Shown: positions 33,945 through 43,146, counted from the first letter of the stretch. The stretch is 64,000 nt of DNA from an uncultured Clostridia bacterium (GCA_934756675.1 CAKVLG010000004.1:31790-95789), one strand, 5' to 3'. Notes: a model not told the origin generated them from the sequence alone. A program made the numbers and translations.

Positions 33945-36900
33945 TTAAAAAGCGTTCTCATCTTGAATTGGAGCTTCATCATATTTGTAACCTTGCAATT
34001 CGTTTTTAACTCTTTTCAAAGTTGCATAAGCTTTTCCCAAATCTTCAGGCGATAATTTCTTTCTCTTCTTCATTTCTATATCATATAAAGCAATACCCAT
34101 TAAGGCAAGAATCTTGCAAGCTTCATCGTCGCCTCTCTCTCTCATTTCACGATACAAAGGAACATTAGCTACCCAGCATAATTTAGATTCTTTGCAGATT
34201 AGTTCATTATATTCTACACAATGATCAACATATTCAGCCTTGTTCGCTTCAATAATTGCATCCGTCTTTTGCTCTACAATATCATAAATTTTTGCAACTT
34301 TCTCTTTTGTTTTATCATCTGCATCTGTAAGATTTTCCATTGTATATGCAATAACAGCATTTTTTCTTGCTTCGTTTTCTGTTTCTTTCGCAGGCTCCTC
34401 TGCTTTCTTAGTTGACTCTTCTGCTTTTTTAGCAGTCTCTTTACTTTCAGCTTTTTCAGTTTCCTTAGCTGGTTCTTCTGCTTTCTTAGCTGGTTCTTTA
34501 TGTCCAGCTTTTTCAGTTGCCTCAGCTGGTTCTTTGGCTTCCTTAGCTGATTCTTTACCCTCAGCTTTTTCAGTTGCCTCAGCCTTTTTCTTAGCTTCTT
34601 CTCTTTTGATTATGGTAAACAATGAATGTGGGTTTTCTTCTTTAGCTGTTGGTTCTTCGGCTTCCTTAGCTGATTCTTTACCCTCAGCTTTTTCAGTTTC
34701 CTCAGCCTTTTTCTTAGCTTCTTCTCTTTTGATTATGGTAAACAATGAATGTGGGTTTTCTTCTTCAGCTGTTGGTTCTTCGGCTTCCTTAGCTGATTCT
34801 TTACCCTCAGTTTTTTCAGTTTCCTTAGCTGGTTCTTTACCCTCAGCTTTTTCAGTTGCCTTAGCTGGTTCCTCAGTTCTCTTAGCTGATTCTTCAGTTT
34901 CCTTAGCTGGTTCCTCAGCTTTCTTAGTTGACTCTTCAGCTTTCTTAACTGGTTCTTCATCAGCCTTTTCTTTTACTCTTTCAACAGCTTCCCAAAGATT
35001 TTTTGCCTCAGCACCAGCTGTTAAATTGTTTTCAAATGCTTCGTTACGTTTGATTGATTCTTTTTTAATCTTTTTATCGTCAGCGACTTTTTCATTTATA
35101 TTGAATATTCTTTTTGGTAAAGAATCTTCATTCTCACAATCGTAAAAAATATCATATATGCTATATTCTTTACCGCTATTAAGTTTTAGTGTCATTTTAA
35201 TTTTTTCTTTATCGCTAATATCACTACTTTCAATGAGAGCGTTATATGCTTCAACCAACTTTTTGGTTTCTTCTAATTCTAAGTCAGTACCAGTTAAATC
35301 TTTTAGTTCTGACACGTCTACATTAATAACCCTTTCCTTTGGTGTATCTTTTTCTTTAACTTCCAATTTTTCGACAGCATCCCAAAGATTCTTAGCTTTA
35401 ACTGTACCAGGTAATTTTTTCTCTATTTCTTCGTTGCGTTTGATTGATTCTTTCTTAATCTTCTTATCATCAGCAACTTCTTTGTTTACTTTTAATATTC
35501 TTGCTGGTAATGAGTTTTCATTTTCAAAATCATTAAAGATATCACTAACCTTATATTCTTTGTCACCTAGTTTTAATGTCGTTTTTAATACTTGTTTTGC
35601 ATCAACGCCTTCTTTTGTAATAAGATTGTTATATGCTTCAATCAATTTTTTGGTTTCTGCCAACTCAAGTTCTGCACCAGTTAAATCTTTTAGTTCTGAA
35701 ACATCCACATTAATTGTAAGGGCACGTCTTTTCTCAGCCAAAAACTTATTGTATGCCACTCTCCCAGGCAAAAGATCATTTCTGTCAAGAAATTCACGAT
35801 AATTTTTATTACGATCCTGATAGGCAGTTGTTTTAACAGCATCCCAAAGATTTTTAGTTTTAACTGTATCAGGTAAATTTTTCTCTACTTCTTCATTCCT
35901 CTCGAAAGAGTCCTTCTTGAATTTTTTATCTTCTTCAAGTTCTTTGTTTGCTTTTAAAATTCTATTTGCTAGAGAGTCCTCGTCTGATGGATTATTGAAA
36001 ATATCGCTAACCTTATACTCTTTGCCACTATGTAGTTTTAATGTTGTTTTTAATACTTCTTCTGCATCAACACCCTCTTTTGTAATAAGGTCATTATATG
36101 CTTTAACCAATTGTTCAGTTTCTGCCAACTCAAGTTCTGTGCCCTCAAGTACTGCACCTTTATCATCTTTGATTTCTGACAACTCAATAATATTTTCTTT
36201 TTTAGCCTCACGCTCATGAATTTCTTCCGGGATATCCTCTTCAGATGCATAGATGTCATCTACACCATAGCTAGCTGCATTATAATATCCCATGTTATAG
36301 CTTGCTTCACTAATTTTGTTATATGTTCTTAAAGCATTCAAATCATGAACTCTCTGCGCTTCATTAAGTCCTTCATTTGCATGTTGAAGATTATTTTGAC
36401 TTTTTAAATAATCTGTTCTTTCATCATTAATATTTTTGTTAGCAGTGTCTATTTTTTCTTTTGCAACTTTAAAACCGTTTTGCATAAGTTTTATTACACC
36501 TTTACCAGCAAAAATACCAATACCAACTGTTCCAAGGAACAAGCCAGATGTTAAAGATGCGCCTGCCATAACAGAAGCAAGTAAACTAGAAGCAAGTGTG
36601 GCACCAACAGCAATAAGTCCAATAGAAAGGGCAGTTAAACCAATACGAGCGAACCAACCAAGCCTTTTGCTGTGCTTAAATTGATTCATTCTTTCGTTGT
36701 GAATATTGAAGTCGTTTGCTGCATTTCTTACGCCATCCCTAGCATTAGTAAGGTTCTCTCTAAGTTTTCTGTCGTACTTACCTTTCTCAAAGTCAACATC
36801 TTCTGGTTTTGGCAATATCCTTTTGCCATCTTTCTCTTTCATCATTGGTTTAGACATTGCGAGATATGAGTATGCTTCACTCTTACTTGCAGGCAGATTT

Positions 36901-37064
36901 GGGTATTTTGCAGAGTTAAATATTGTTCTATTTGCGTAGATATATTCGATTATCTCACCACTACTTTTTAGTGAACCTTTCGTCCTTTTTGCATCTTGCA
37001 TTGCCTTAAAAAGGTCACGCAATCTCAAGAAGTCATCTGAGTTACTAAAATTTAAATCTTCCAT
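33945..37064 (-). CDS. Large membrane-associated repeat protein (1039 aa), unknown function
   Basis: No family was recognised. Visible layout: N-terminal helical region (1-130), a Gly/Ala/Ile-rich hydrophobic stretch of two or three helices (about 135-195), and a coiled coil. Three repeats of about 110-130 residues follow (about 300-720), each with a TKKLIEAYN-type start, a KVSDIF core and an AKNLWDAVE end. Next comes a Lys/Glu/Ala/Pro low-complexity region (about 715-900), including two copies of ENPHSLFTIIKREEAKKKAE, and a conserved-looking helical C-terminal domain. No signal peptide precedes the hydrophobic region. The ATG at 37064 follows AAGGTGG. It may be a structural or scaffolding protein; that is inference. 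Confidence 0.75.
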   Translation of the reverse strand: MEDLNFSNSDDFLRLRDLFKAMQDAKRTKGSLKSSGEIIEYIYANRTIFNSAKYPNLPASKSEAYSYLAMSKPMMKEKDGKRILPKPEDVDFEKGKYDRKLRENLTNARDGVRNAANDFNIHNERMNQFKHSKRLGWFARIGLTALSIGLIAVGATLASSLLASVMAGASLTSGLFLGTVGIGIFAGKGVIKLMQNGFKVAKEKIDTANKNINDERTDYLKSQNNLQHANEGLNEAQRVHDLNALRTYNKISEASYNMGYYNAASYGVDDIYASEEDIPEEIHEREAKKENIIELSEIKDDKGAVLEGTELELAETEQLVKAYNDLITKEGVDAEEVLKTTLKLHSGKEYKVSDIFNNPSDEDSLANRILKANKELEEDKKFKKDSFERNEEVEKNLPDTVKTKNLWDAVKTTAYQDRNKNYREFLDRNDLLPGRVAYNKFLAEKRRALTINVDVSELKDLTGAELELAETKKLIEAYNNLITKEGVDAKQVLKTTLKLGDKEYKVSDIFNDFENENSLPARILKVNKEVADDKKIKKESIKRNEEIEKKLPGTVKAKNLWDAVEKLEVKEKDTPKERVINVDVSELKDLTGTDLELEETKKLVEAYNALIESSDISDKEKIKMTLKLNSGKEYSIYDIFYDCENEDSLPKRIFNINEKVADDKKIKKESIKRNEAFENNLTAGAEAKNLWEAVERVKEKADEEPVKKAEESTKKAEEPAKETEESAKRTEEPAKATEKAEGKEPAKETEKTEGKESAKEAEEPTAEEENPHSLFTIIKREEAKKKAEETEKAEGKESAKEAEEPTAKEENPHSLFTIIKREEAKKKAEATEKAEGKESAKEAKEPAEATEKAGHKEPAKKAEEPAKETEKAESKETAKKAEESTKKAEEPAKETENEARKNAVIAYTMENLTDADDKTKEKVAKIYDIVEQKTDAIIEANKAEYVDHCVEYNELICKESKLCWVANVPLYREMRERGDDEACKILALMGIALYDIEMKKRKKLSPEDLGKAYATLKRVKNELQGYKYDEAPIQDENAF
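34558..34803. repeat. Tandem 123-bp repeat inside the large repeat gene
   Basis: Two near-identical head-to-tail units (34558-34680 and 34681-34803) encode 41 residues each. A degenerate third follows. The high DNA identity suggests recent duplication or copy-number variation that keeps the frame. Confidence 0.85.
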
Positions 37065-37504
37065 AGGCACCACCTTCGGGATTACCCCTTTCTTTTGTTG
37101 ATGTTATTATACCATGTAAAACCGACTTTGACAACACTTTCTGGAAAAAAAGTTATCACAACAACCCATTTTTTACCACTTTTTGCCCAAATTTTGCCCA
37201 TTTTAGGCTAAAACCGCCATCTCTTGTCACCCCCTACTCTCGTCATCTTGAGCGAAGCAACATTGGGGGTTCCCATAAAGTTTTAGTATAAATCCTTATA
37301 GGGCAAGGAAAAACCGCGGCTTAGATAAACTTTTCGTAAGAAAAGTGATTACATTGCCCGCGTGTTTTGACGCAAAATCTACTTCATACTGGTAATACTG
37401 TTAGTAAAAATCTGCTTTTTATTTATATTGTGAATTGTTTGAAATAAAAACCGTGAAATATGGCGTGAAACCCGTTTTAAGACTCACATTTCGATATTAT
37501 AAAA
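37065..37504. repeat. Intergenic region with REP-like units upstream of the secA terminator
   Basis: No ORF is visible. GTCATCTTGAGCG at 37242-37254, ATCTACTTCAT near 37378 and TTTCGATATTATA near 37488 are shared with 12149-12310. Between the first two, a stretch absent from that copy (about 37260-37375) contains ACTTTTCG...AGAAAAGT inverted arms. The left part, 37074-37230, is the AT-rich upstream region of the large repeat gene. Confidence 0.65.
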
Positions 37505-37550
37505 AATCTCAGGCAGGCGTGTACTTAAGCGTACATAACTGTCTGAGATT
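37505..37550 (-). terminator. Repeated bidirectional terminator hairpin, copy 3, downstream of secA
   Basis: Same outer stem (37505-37516 with 37539-37550) and the TGTAC/GTACA inner stem. It lies 37 nt after the secA stop and is flanked by the same CTAGAATGC sequence as copies 1 and 2. Confidence 0.86.
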
Positions 37551-37586
37551 TTTTTACTTTCTGAACTAGAATGCGAAATTTGAGCC

Positions 37587-40244
37587 TTAAACCTTGCCGC
37601 AGCAATTTTTATACTTCTTCCCTGACCCACAAGGACATGGCGAATTACGTCCTATTGTTTCATTTGGCTTTGATTGTGGTGCTGGGCGCTTCTTTGGTTT
37701 TGGTGTTTCCCCCAATTGAACATGTACACCCATTAAAACATTCGCTACTTCTTCACGCATTGAAGAAATCATCTCAAAGAACATGTCAAAGCCTTCACGT
37801 TTATAAACGGTTATTGGGTTAACATTTCCATAACCACGAAGACCAATACCTTGGCGGAGTGCGTCCATATTGTCGATATGGTCAATCCATTTTTTATCCA
37901 TTATTGCAAGCAAGAAATATCTTTCAACATTACCCCATTCAATAACATTGTTACTTTCTGCAACGGTGTCTACAATTTTCTTTTCGTATTTTGCAATTGC
38001 ACGGTCAGAAATTTCTTTTATTATCTCTCGTTTTGAATAGTGCGATAATGTATCTTCTGTTATGTAATTTGTGCCAGGTTCAAGCAAACGTTTTTCGAGC
38101 TCTGAATTAAAATCTTCCTTATTGCAATCGACTGGGTTTTCATCGTTCCAAAATCTTTCTACCGTGTCGCTAGCGACTTCGTTAATCATGTCGAGAATAT
38201 TTTGATGCACGTCTTCGCCGTCCAAAATACGATTACGCTCTTTGTATATTTCTTCACGTTGACGGTTGAGCACATTGTCGTACTCAACGACTTGTTTACG
38301 TATAGAATAGTTTCTGCCTTCAACACTCTTTTGCGCGTTATTTACAAAATTTGTAAACATACGCATTTTTATTGGTGTGTCGTCATCAAACCTCAAGAAT
38401 GTTGCCATACGTTTTAATCTTTCCGCACCAAAGACTCTTGCTAAATCATCATCAGTAGAAAGATAAAAGATTGAAGAACCTGGGTCACCTTGACGACCAC
38501 TTCTACCACGAAGCTGGTTATCGATACGTCTACTTTCGTGGCGTTCGGTACCAATAATTCTTAAACCGCCAAGAGCAATAACTTTTTCTTTTTCTGCTCT
38601 GGTTTCTGCTGAATATTTTTCGAGAAGCTCGTTATATAATTTTCTATTTTCAATATCTTCTGGGTCAGTAACCGTTACAAAAGAGCACGCAAGTTCAATT
38701 TTTTCTTTATCAATACCCTTGTTTACCATTGCTTGCTTTGCCATGAACTCTGGATTACCGCCAAGCAAAATATCTGTACCACGACCAGCCATATTTGTTG
38801 CAATTGTAACAGCACCAAGTCTGCCTGCTTGTGCAACAATTTCAGCTTCTTTTAAATGGTTTTTAGCATTGAGTACATTATGTTTTATGCCAAGCCTGCG
38901 AAGTTCTTTCGAAAGCTCTTCACTCTTTTCGACAGTGATTGTACCAACAAGAACTGGCTGACCTTTTTCGTGTGTTTCCTTTATGTCGCGGCAAATAGCA
39001 CGAATTTTTGCAGCATGCGAGAAATATAACTCGTCGTCTTCGTCTTTTCTTTGCATTGGCTTGTTTGTTGGAATAACAACAACATCAAGACCATAGATTT
39101 CTCGGAACTCGCCTTCTTCTGTTTTTGCAGTACCTGTCATACCAGAAATCTTTTTATACAATTTGAAGAAATTTTGTAAAGTTATTGTCGCTAATGTTTT
39201 ATTTTCTGCATTTATCTTTACATTTTCCTTAGCTTCGATTGCTTGGTGCAAGCCATCGCTATAACGTCTACCAACCATAACACGGCCAGTGAATTCATCA
39301 ACAATAAGCACTTCGCCATCACGAACGATATAATTATTATCGCGGTGCATCATAAATCTTGCTCGAATAGCATTGCTAATGTTGTGGTTAATGTCTGTAT
39401 TTTCGACATCGGCCAAGTTGTTTAGTCTATAAAATCTTTCAGCTTTAGAGATACCAGATTCGGTTAAATTGATTGCTTTTTTCTTTTCATCAATTTCGAC
39501 ATCTGTGTCTTTTAAACTCTTAGCAAACTTGCAAGCAATTATGTATTGCTCGCTACTTTCGCCGCTAGGGCCAGACAAAATGAGTGGTGTTCTTGCTTCA
39601 TCAATCAAGATACTATCAACTTCATCGATAATGGCAAAAGAAAGCCCACGCATGAGCAAATCTTTTTTGTCGCGAACCATGTTGTCACGCAAAAAGTCGA
39701 AACCAAATTCACTGTTTGTGCCATATGTAATATCCGCTTGGTAAGCCAAACGTTTTTCTTCTGGGTCTTGGTTTGCATAAACAACACCAACTGTCAAACC
39801 CAAAAATTTATGAATCTTACCCATCCATTCAGCGTCACGTTTTGCCAAATATTCGTTAACTGTAACAATATGCACATTTTCGCCCGTGAGAGCATTTAGG
39901 TATGCTGGCAAAGTTGAAACCAAAGTTTTACCTTCACCTGTACGCATTTCAGAAATACGACCTTGATGCAAAACAATACCACCAAGCAATTGCACGTGGA
40001 AGTGACGCATATGCAAAACTCTGCTACTTGCTTCACGCACAACGGCATATGCATCTGGCAAAATGTCGTCAAGAGTTTCGCCCGCAGCCAACCTTTCTTT
40101 TAATGCTGGTGTCTGAGCTTTTAGCTCGTCATCGGTCATTTTTTCGTATTTTTCAGAAAGAGCTTCTATTTTGCTCGCAATCTTTTCCAATTTTTTCAAA
40201 CTGCGATTATTATCGTAGTTAGCTATCCATTTAAAAAGTCCCAT
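37587..40244 (-). CDS. secA: Protein translocase ATPase SecA
   Basis: SecA drives preproteins through SecYEG. The 885 residues show Walker A (MRTGEGKTLV, near 101), the DEVD Walker B (IIDEVDSILIDEARTPLIL), motifs such as ATNMAGRGTDI, and a C-terminal zinc-binding SEC-C motif (CPCGSGKKYKNCCG). The ATG follows GGAGA. It is monocistronic, with its own promoter and the repeated hairpin as terminator. Confidence 0.98.
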   Translation of the reverse strand: MGLFKWIANYDNNRSLKKLEKIASKIEALSEKYEKMTDDELKAQTPALKERLAAGETLDDILPDAYAVVREASSRVLHMRHFHVQLLGGIVLHQGRISEMRTGEGKTLVSTLPAYLNALTGENVHIVTVNEYLAKRDAEWMGKIHKFLGLTVGVVYANQDPEEKRLAYQADITYGTNSEFGFDFLRDNMVRDKKDLLMRGLSFAIIDEVDSILIDEARTPLILSGPSGESSEQYIIACKFAKSLKDTDVEIDEKKKAINLTESGISKAERFYRLNNLADVENTDINHNISNAIRARFMMHRDNNYIVRDGEVLIVDEFTGRVMVGRRYSDGLHQAIEAKENVKINAENKTLATITLQNFFKLYKKISGMTGTAKTEEGEFREIYGLDVVVIPTNKPMQRKDEDDELYFSHAAKIRAICRDIKETHEKGQPVLVGTITVEKSEELSKELRRLGIKHNVLNAKNHLKEAEIVAQAGRLGAVTIATNMAGRGTDILLGGNPEFMAKQAMVNKGIDKEKIELACSFVTVTDPEDIENRKLYNELLEKYSAETRAEKEKVIALGGLRIIGTERHESRRIDNQLRGRSGRQGDPGSSIFYLSTDDDLARVFGAERLKRMATFLRFDDDTPIKMRMFTNFVNNAQKSVEGRNYSIRKQVVEYDNVLNRQREEIYKERNRILDGEDVHQNILDMINEVASDTVERFWNDENPVDCNKEDFNSELEKRLLEPGTNYITEDTLSHYSKREIIKEISDRAIAKYEKKIVDTVAESNNVIEWGNVERYFLLAIMDKKWIDHIDNMDALRQGIGLRGYGNVNPITVYKREGFDMFFEMISSMREEVANVLMGVHVQLGETPKPKKRPAPQSKPNETIGRNSPCPCGSGKKYKNCCGKV

Positions 40245-40262
40245 AATTTATCTCCAATTAAT

Positions 40263-40292
40263 AATATAACTTATTTGTTCGTTAATTGTAAA
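40263..40292 (-). promoter_or_regulatory. Promoter of secA
   Basis: Minus strand TTTACA (40287-40292), 18-nt spacer, TATATT (40263-40268). Confidence 0.6.
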
Positions 40293-40322
40293 GTTTAGTA
40301 AGTAGTTATTTTAATTTGATTG

Positions 40323-41060
40323 TCAATTTTTGTCATTTTGAAGGCATGTTTTGGCGATTGTTATTACATTTACTTGCAAGGCGCCAGCATTTTTCAAAAC
40401 TCTTGCACACTCATCTGTTGTGCTACCAGTTGTGAAAACATCATCAATCAAAAGAATACTTTTGCCCTTTATTTTAGATTTATCGGTAGCAGCAAATGTG
40501 CCCTTCAAATTCTTTTGTCTTTCTTTGCGCGTCAACCCAGCTTGAGCCTTTGTATCCACAGTTTTAGCTAGCAAACATTCAAGTTTCAAACAAAGTTTCT
40601 CGCAAAAACATTTGGCAAGTTCTTCTGTTTGGTTATAGCCACGCGCTTTTAATTTATGTGGCGAAATTGGAACAAATGTAACAACATCGCATAAAAAATC
40701 ACATTCTGCAAAGACTTCGACCAAGAAATCTGAAAGCCTGTTTGCTAAATATTTGGCACTGGCATACTTAAACCTTGTTATCATTGGGCTAGAGTGTTCA
40801 TCATAGACAAATTTTGCCCTTGCATGGTCAAAATGAAAGTTGTCGTGTTTGCATTTGTCACAAATATTGCCGCAAGTAATTGGCATGCCACACTTGTCGC
40901 ACACTTTGCCTGAGATTGTTTTGATTTTACTTTCGCAACGCTCGCAAAATGGCATATCAAGATTACTCTTTTCTCTGCAACAAGCGACACACTTTTCTGG
41001 TGAAAACAAAACTTCATCAAATGCTGCAACTAATCCTTTCAATTTTTCCTTTAAACTCAT
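40323..41060 (-). CDS. comFC: ComF family protein (ComFC-like phosphoribosyltransferase)
   Basis: The 245-residue protein has N-terminal Cys pairs of a zinc ribbon (CVACC near residue 25; CERC, CDKC and CDKC further on) and a C-terminal type I phosphoribosyltransferase domain with the PRPP loop ILLIDDVFTTGST. In Bacillus, ComFC is needed for transformation; many bacteria use it in other DNA processes. The ATG at 41060 (MSLKEKLKG) lies 6 nt after the -10 box TATACT and has no ribosome binding site, so it is probably leaderless. No other competence genes are adjacent, apart from the distant ComEC-like protein at 3348. Confidence 0.88.
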   Translation of the reverse strand: MSLKEKLKGLVAAFDEVLFSPEKCVACCREKSNLDMPFCERCESKIKTISGKVCDKCGMPITCGNICDKCKHDNFHFDHARAKFVYDEHSSPMITRFKYASAKYLANRLSDFLVEVFAECDFLCDVVTFVPISPHKLKARGYNQTEELAKCFCEKLCLKLECLLAKTVDTKAQAGLTRKERQKNLKGTFAATDKSKIKGKSILLIDDVFTTGSTTDECARVLKNAGALQVNVITIAKTCLQNDKN

Positions 41061-41066
41061 AAGCAA

Positions 41067-41095
41067 AGTATAAATGCCAAAGTTATTTTTTGCAA
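41067..41095 (-). promoter_or_regulatory. Promoter giving a leaderless comFC mRNA
   Basis: Minus strand TTGCAA (41090-41095), 17-nt spacer, TATACT (41067-41072), then 6 nt to the ATG at 41060. Confidence 0.65.
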
Positions 41096-41121
41096 GCAAA
41101 TTGTAAAACTATTGCAATTGC

Positions 41122-41150
41122 TTGACAAGTTTGCCGTGCATTTTCATAAT
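41122..41150 (+). promoter_or_regulatory. Promoter of the P-loop kinase gene
   Basis: TTGACA (41122-41127), 17-nt spacer, CATAAT (41145-41150). The inferred leader is only about 13 nt and begins with the ribosome binding site AAGGAG. Confidence 0.75.
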
Positions 41151-41169
41151 AAAATCAAGGAGAAAACTT

Positions 41170-41712
41170 ATGAATAAAATTGTTGCAGTTGTAGGTATGT
41201 GTGGTTGCGGAAAAAGTGTTGCAACCGAAGAATTTATCAAACGTGGTTTTGGCCGTATTTATTTTGGTCAAGTAACCATGGACGTGTTAAAAGAACGCGG
41301 CATGGAAATTAACGAAGCAAACGAACGCAAAGTGCGTGAAGAGCTCCGCGCTTCTGGTGACAAAGGTATTTATGCAAAAATCTATCTTCCAAAAATCGAA
41401 GAGATGTATAAGCAAGGCAATGTGGTTATCGAAAGTATGTATTCTTGGTCTGAATATAAATATGTAAAAGAGAAGTTTGGCGATAACTTTATGGTTCTTG
41501 CCATTGTTACAGACAGCGGTTTGCGTAGAAAACGCTTAAACCTTCGCAAAATTCGTCCAATGACAGATGCCGAGTCACTTTCGAGGGATGTTGCAGAAAT
41601 CGAAAATATTGAAAAAGGCGGGCCAATAGCTATTGCCGACCATTATATAACAAACAATGGTACAACAGAAGAATTAATTGAAAAGGTCAACGCCTACATC
41701 GACAGTTTATAA
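41170..41712 (+). CDS. P-loop kinase-like protein (dephospho-CoA-kinase-like)
   Basis: A 180-residue nucleoside/nucleotide kinase-fold protein. The Walker A motif GMCGCGKS is at residues 9-16, an SMYSWSEY lid-like segment is near 92, and the LRRKRLNLRKIRPM region resembles the arginine-rich lid of dephospho-CoA kinases. It is shorter and more divergent than CoaE, so the substrate is not assigned. The ATG at 41170 follows AAGGAG; the open frame extends 16 codons upstream across the promoter. It is monocistronic. Confidence 0.75.
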   Translation: MNKIVAVVGMCGCGKSVATEEFIKRGFGRIYFGQVTMDVLKERGMEINEANERKVREELRASGDKGIYAKIYLPKIEEMYKQGNVVIESMYSWSEYKYVKEKFGDNFMVLAIVTDSGLRRKRLNLRKIRPMTDAESLSRDVAEIENIEKGGPIAIADHYITNNGTTEELIEKVNAYIDSL

Positions 41713-41738
41713 TCTATTTTACTATTTAGGTGCATGAA

Positions 41739-41766
41739 AAAAGAGAGTGTTTAACTCTCTTTTATT
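41739..41766. terminator. Bidirectional terminator between convergent genes
   Basis: AAGAGAGT/ACTCTCTT hairpin (41741-41748 with 41754-41761), A-run left, T-run right. It serves the kinase-like gene and the convergent 141-aa gene. Confidence 0.83.
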
Positions 41767-41777
41767 TTTTATTGTTA

Positions 41778-42203
41778 TTATAATCTATTGTACTGACCAT
41801 CCATAATCTCGTCATAACTAACGATATTAAAGTTAATGCCATACACACTATTTACAAATGGCAAGTTTTTCTTCATCCATTGAATGCTATCCATTTTATC
41901 TTTGCTTTTTGTGATAAAACGAACCATAATATCCTGCGCTTCTTCTTCGTTCTTTGGAGCTTCCCACGCTTTGCGCACCATATCAGCACTCGCCCCCTCG
42001 ACAATAATATAGACTTGCACACCTTCATAATCGCCAGTCATAAACTTGCAACCGTCATCAATTGCTTCTGCAACCGAAGAATATACGCGTTTATCACTTG
42101 TGTTACATTCTTCAAAATATGCGGTGTAATCAAATGGCGAGCGGCCGTCTTTATCTGCAATAAGACCGTTTGCATATTGCACTCTTCTTAGAATATATCC
42201 CAT
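41778..42203 (-). CDS. Hypothetical protein (141 aa)
   Basis: No family was recognised. The protein is a soluble, mixed alpha/beta polypeptide, rich in aromatic and acidic residues, with no signal peptide or Cys cluster. It has a consensus promoter (42232-42260), a GAGGT binding site and a terminator, so it is likely a real single gene. Its promoter is back to back with that of the DUF3800 gene, with 14 bp between the -35 boxes, so the two could be co-regulated. Confidence 0.7.
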   Translation of the reverse strand: MGYILRRVQYANGLIADKDGRSPFDYTAYFEECNTSDKRVYSSVAEAIDDGCKFMTGDYEGVQVYIIVEGASADMVRKAWEAPKNEEEAQDIMVRFITKSKDKMDSIQWMKKNLPFVNSVYGINFNIVSYDEIMDGQYNRL

Positions 42204-42231
42204 AATTTTACCTCAAATTTTTATTGTAATT

Positions 42232-42260
42232 ATTATACCACCAAAGTCAAATTTTGTCAA
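42232..42260 (-). promoter_or_regulatory. Promoter of the 141-aa hypothetical gene
   Basis: Minus strand TTGACA (42255-42260), 17-nt spacer, TATAAT (42232-42237). Confidence 0.85.
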
Positions 42261-42274
42261 GTCGCACTAACTTA

Positions 42275-42303
42275 TTGAATTTTTACCAAAACAGGTATAT
42301 AAT
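42275..42303 (+). promoter_or_regulatory. Promoter giving a leaderless DUF3800 mRNA
   Basis: TTGAAT (42275-42280), 17-nt spacer, TATAAT (42298-42303), then 6 nt to the ATG at 42310. Confidence 0.72.
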
Positions 42304-42309
42304 AATGCC

Positions 42310-43146
42310 ATGAAAAAGAAATATGTTTTAGTTTTAGACGACACAAGTTTTGACCAAAAAGCAAGAAAGTCCGAATATTTGCAAAACGAACGCTATACAT
42401 TTTGTGGGCTTTTATTTGACCAGAAATATCTTGCCAATTACGAATACATTTTGGGTGACGAAAATTCTGGGCTAATTGGAGAACTTAACAGACGTTATAA
42501 CACGACCGAATTTCACTTCACAGACATTGTTAATCACAAAGGTAAATTTAGCAACATTGAACTATCTGAAACACTTGAAATTCTTGATGCCTTTTCCGAA
42601 ATTATTGCCATGCAAGACTTGCCTATCATTACATTTTCGCTCAATTCTCTTACCCCACTTGGCAGCGAAAAAGTAAAAGATATATTTTCTAAGTTTGCAA
42701 GCAATGTCAACTTGCCAAAAAGTGGAAAAGACTTAGACAAAACTATAAGCTTGGCTCTTTGCGTGCTTAAAGCTAATAACTATGCAAAATCTCATAATGG
42801 AGAGATTGTGCGTGTTATCTGTGATGAGGGACTTAGAAAAAACACCGCAACTTCGACATTTAATCTAACAAACAAACCACTAACAATTGAATTTGCATCG
42901 AGTGAGTCCACGCCAATTATTCAGCTTGCAGATTTTGCCGCATACAGTTTGACGCGAAGAAAAATTATTATCGATAAACGTGCAGGCTCTACCCTAGCCC
43001 CTGCCGAAAAACAAATGTTAAAATCTTTTGAAAAAATGAACGATAACTTTGTAGACTTGCCACTAGTCGAACTTGATCAAACAATTCCAGAATATGACGA
43101 TGTCATTGCAATGCTCGCAAAAGAAAATTGTGAAAATCAAGAATAG
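42310..43146 (+). CDS. DUF3800-domain protein
   Basis: A 278-residue protein with the DUF3800 layout: an acidic N-terminal strand (YVLVLDDTSFD), a TEFHFTDIV motif near 72 and a C-terminal IQLADFAAYSLTRRK motif near 215. The Asp-rich conserved positions resemble an RNase-H-like metal site, and such proteins often occur in accessory or mobile regions; biochemical function is not established. No ribosome binding site precedes the ATG, which coincides with the expected transcription start. It is followed after 60 nt by a deoxyribosyltransferase-like gene with its own promoter. Confidence 0.8.
   Translation: MKKKYVLVLDDTSFDQKARKSEYLQNERYTFCGLLFDQKYLANYEYILGDENSGLIGELNRRYNTTEFHFTDIVNHKGKFSNIELSETLEILDAFSEIIAMQDLPIITFSLNSLTPLGSEKVKDIFSKFASNVNLPKSGKDLDKTISLALCVLKANNYAKSHNGEIVRVICDEGLRKNTATSTFNLTNKPLTIEFASSESTPIIQLADFAAYSLTRRKIIIDKRAGSTLAPAEKQMLKSFEKMNDNFVDLPLVELDQTIPEYDDVIAMLAKENCENQE

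Noticed and set aside
34534..35802. Two plus-strand open frames of about 200 codons each
   Set aside because: Antisense of the repeat protein; their repeats mirror those of the real gene.
180..37550. CRISPR array from repeated 46-bp units
   Set aside because: Only three copies, many kb apart, each a terminator hairpin; no spacers and no cas genes in the window.
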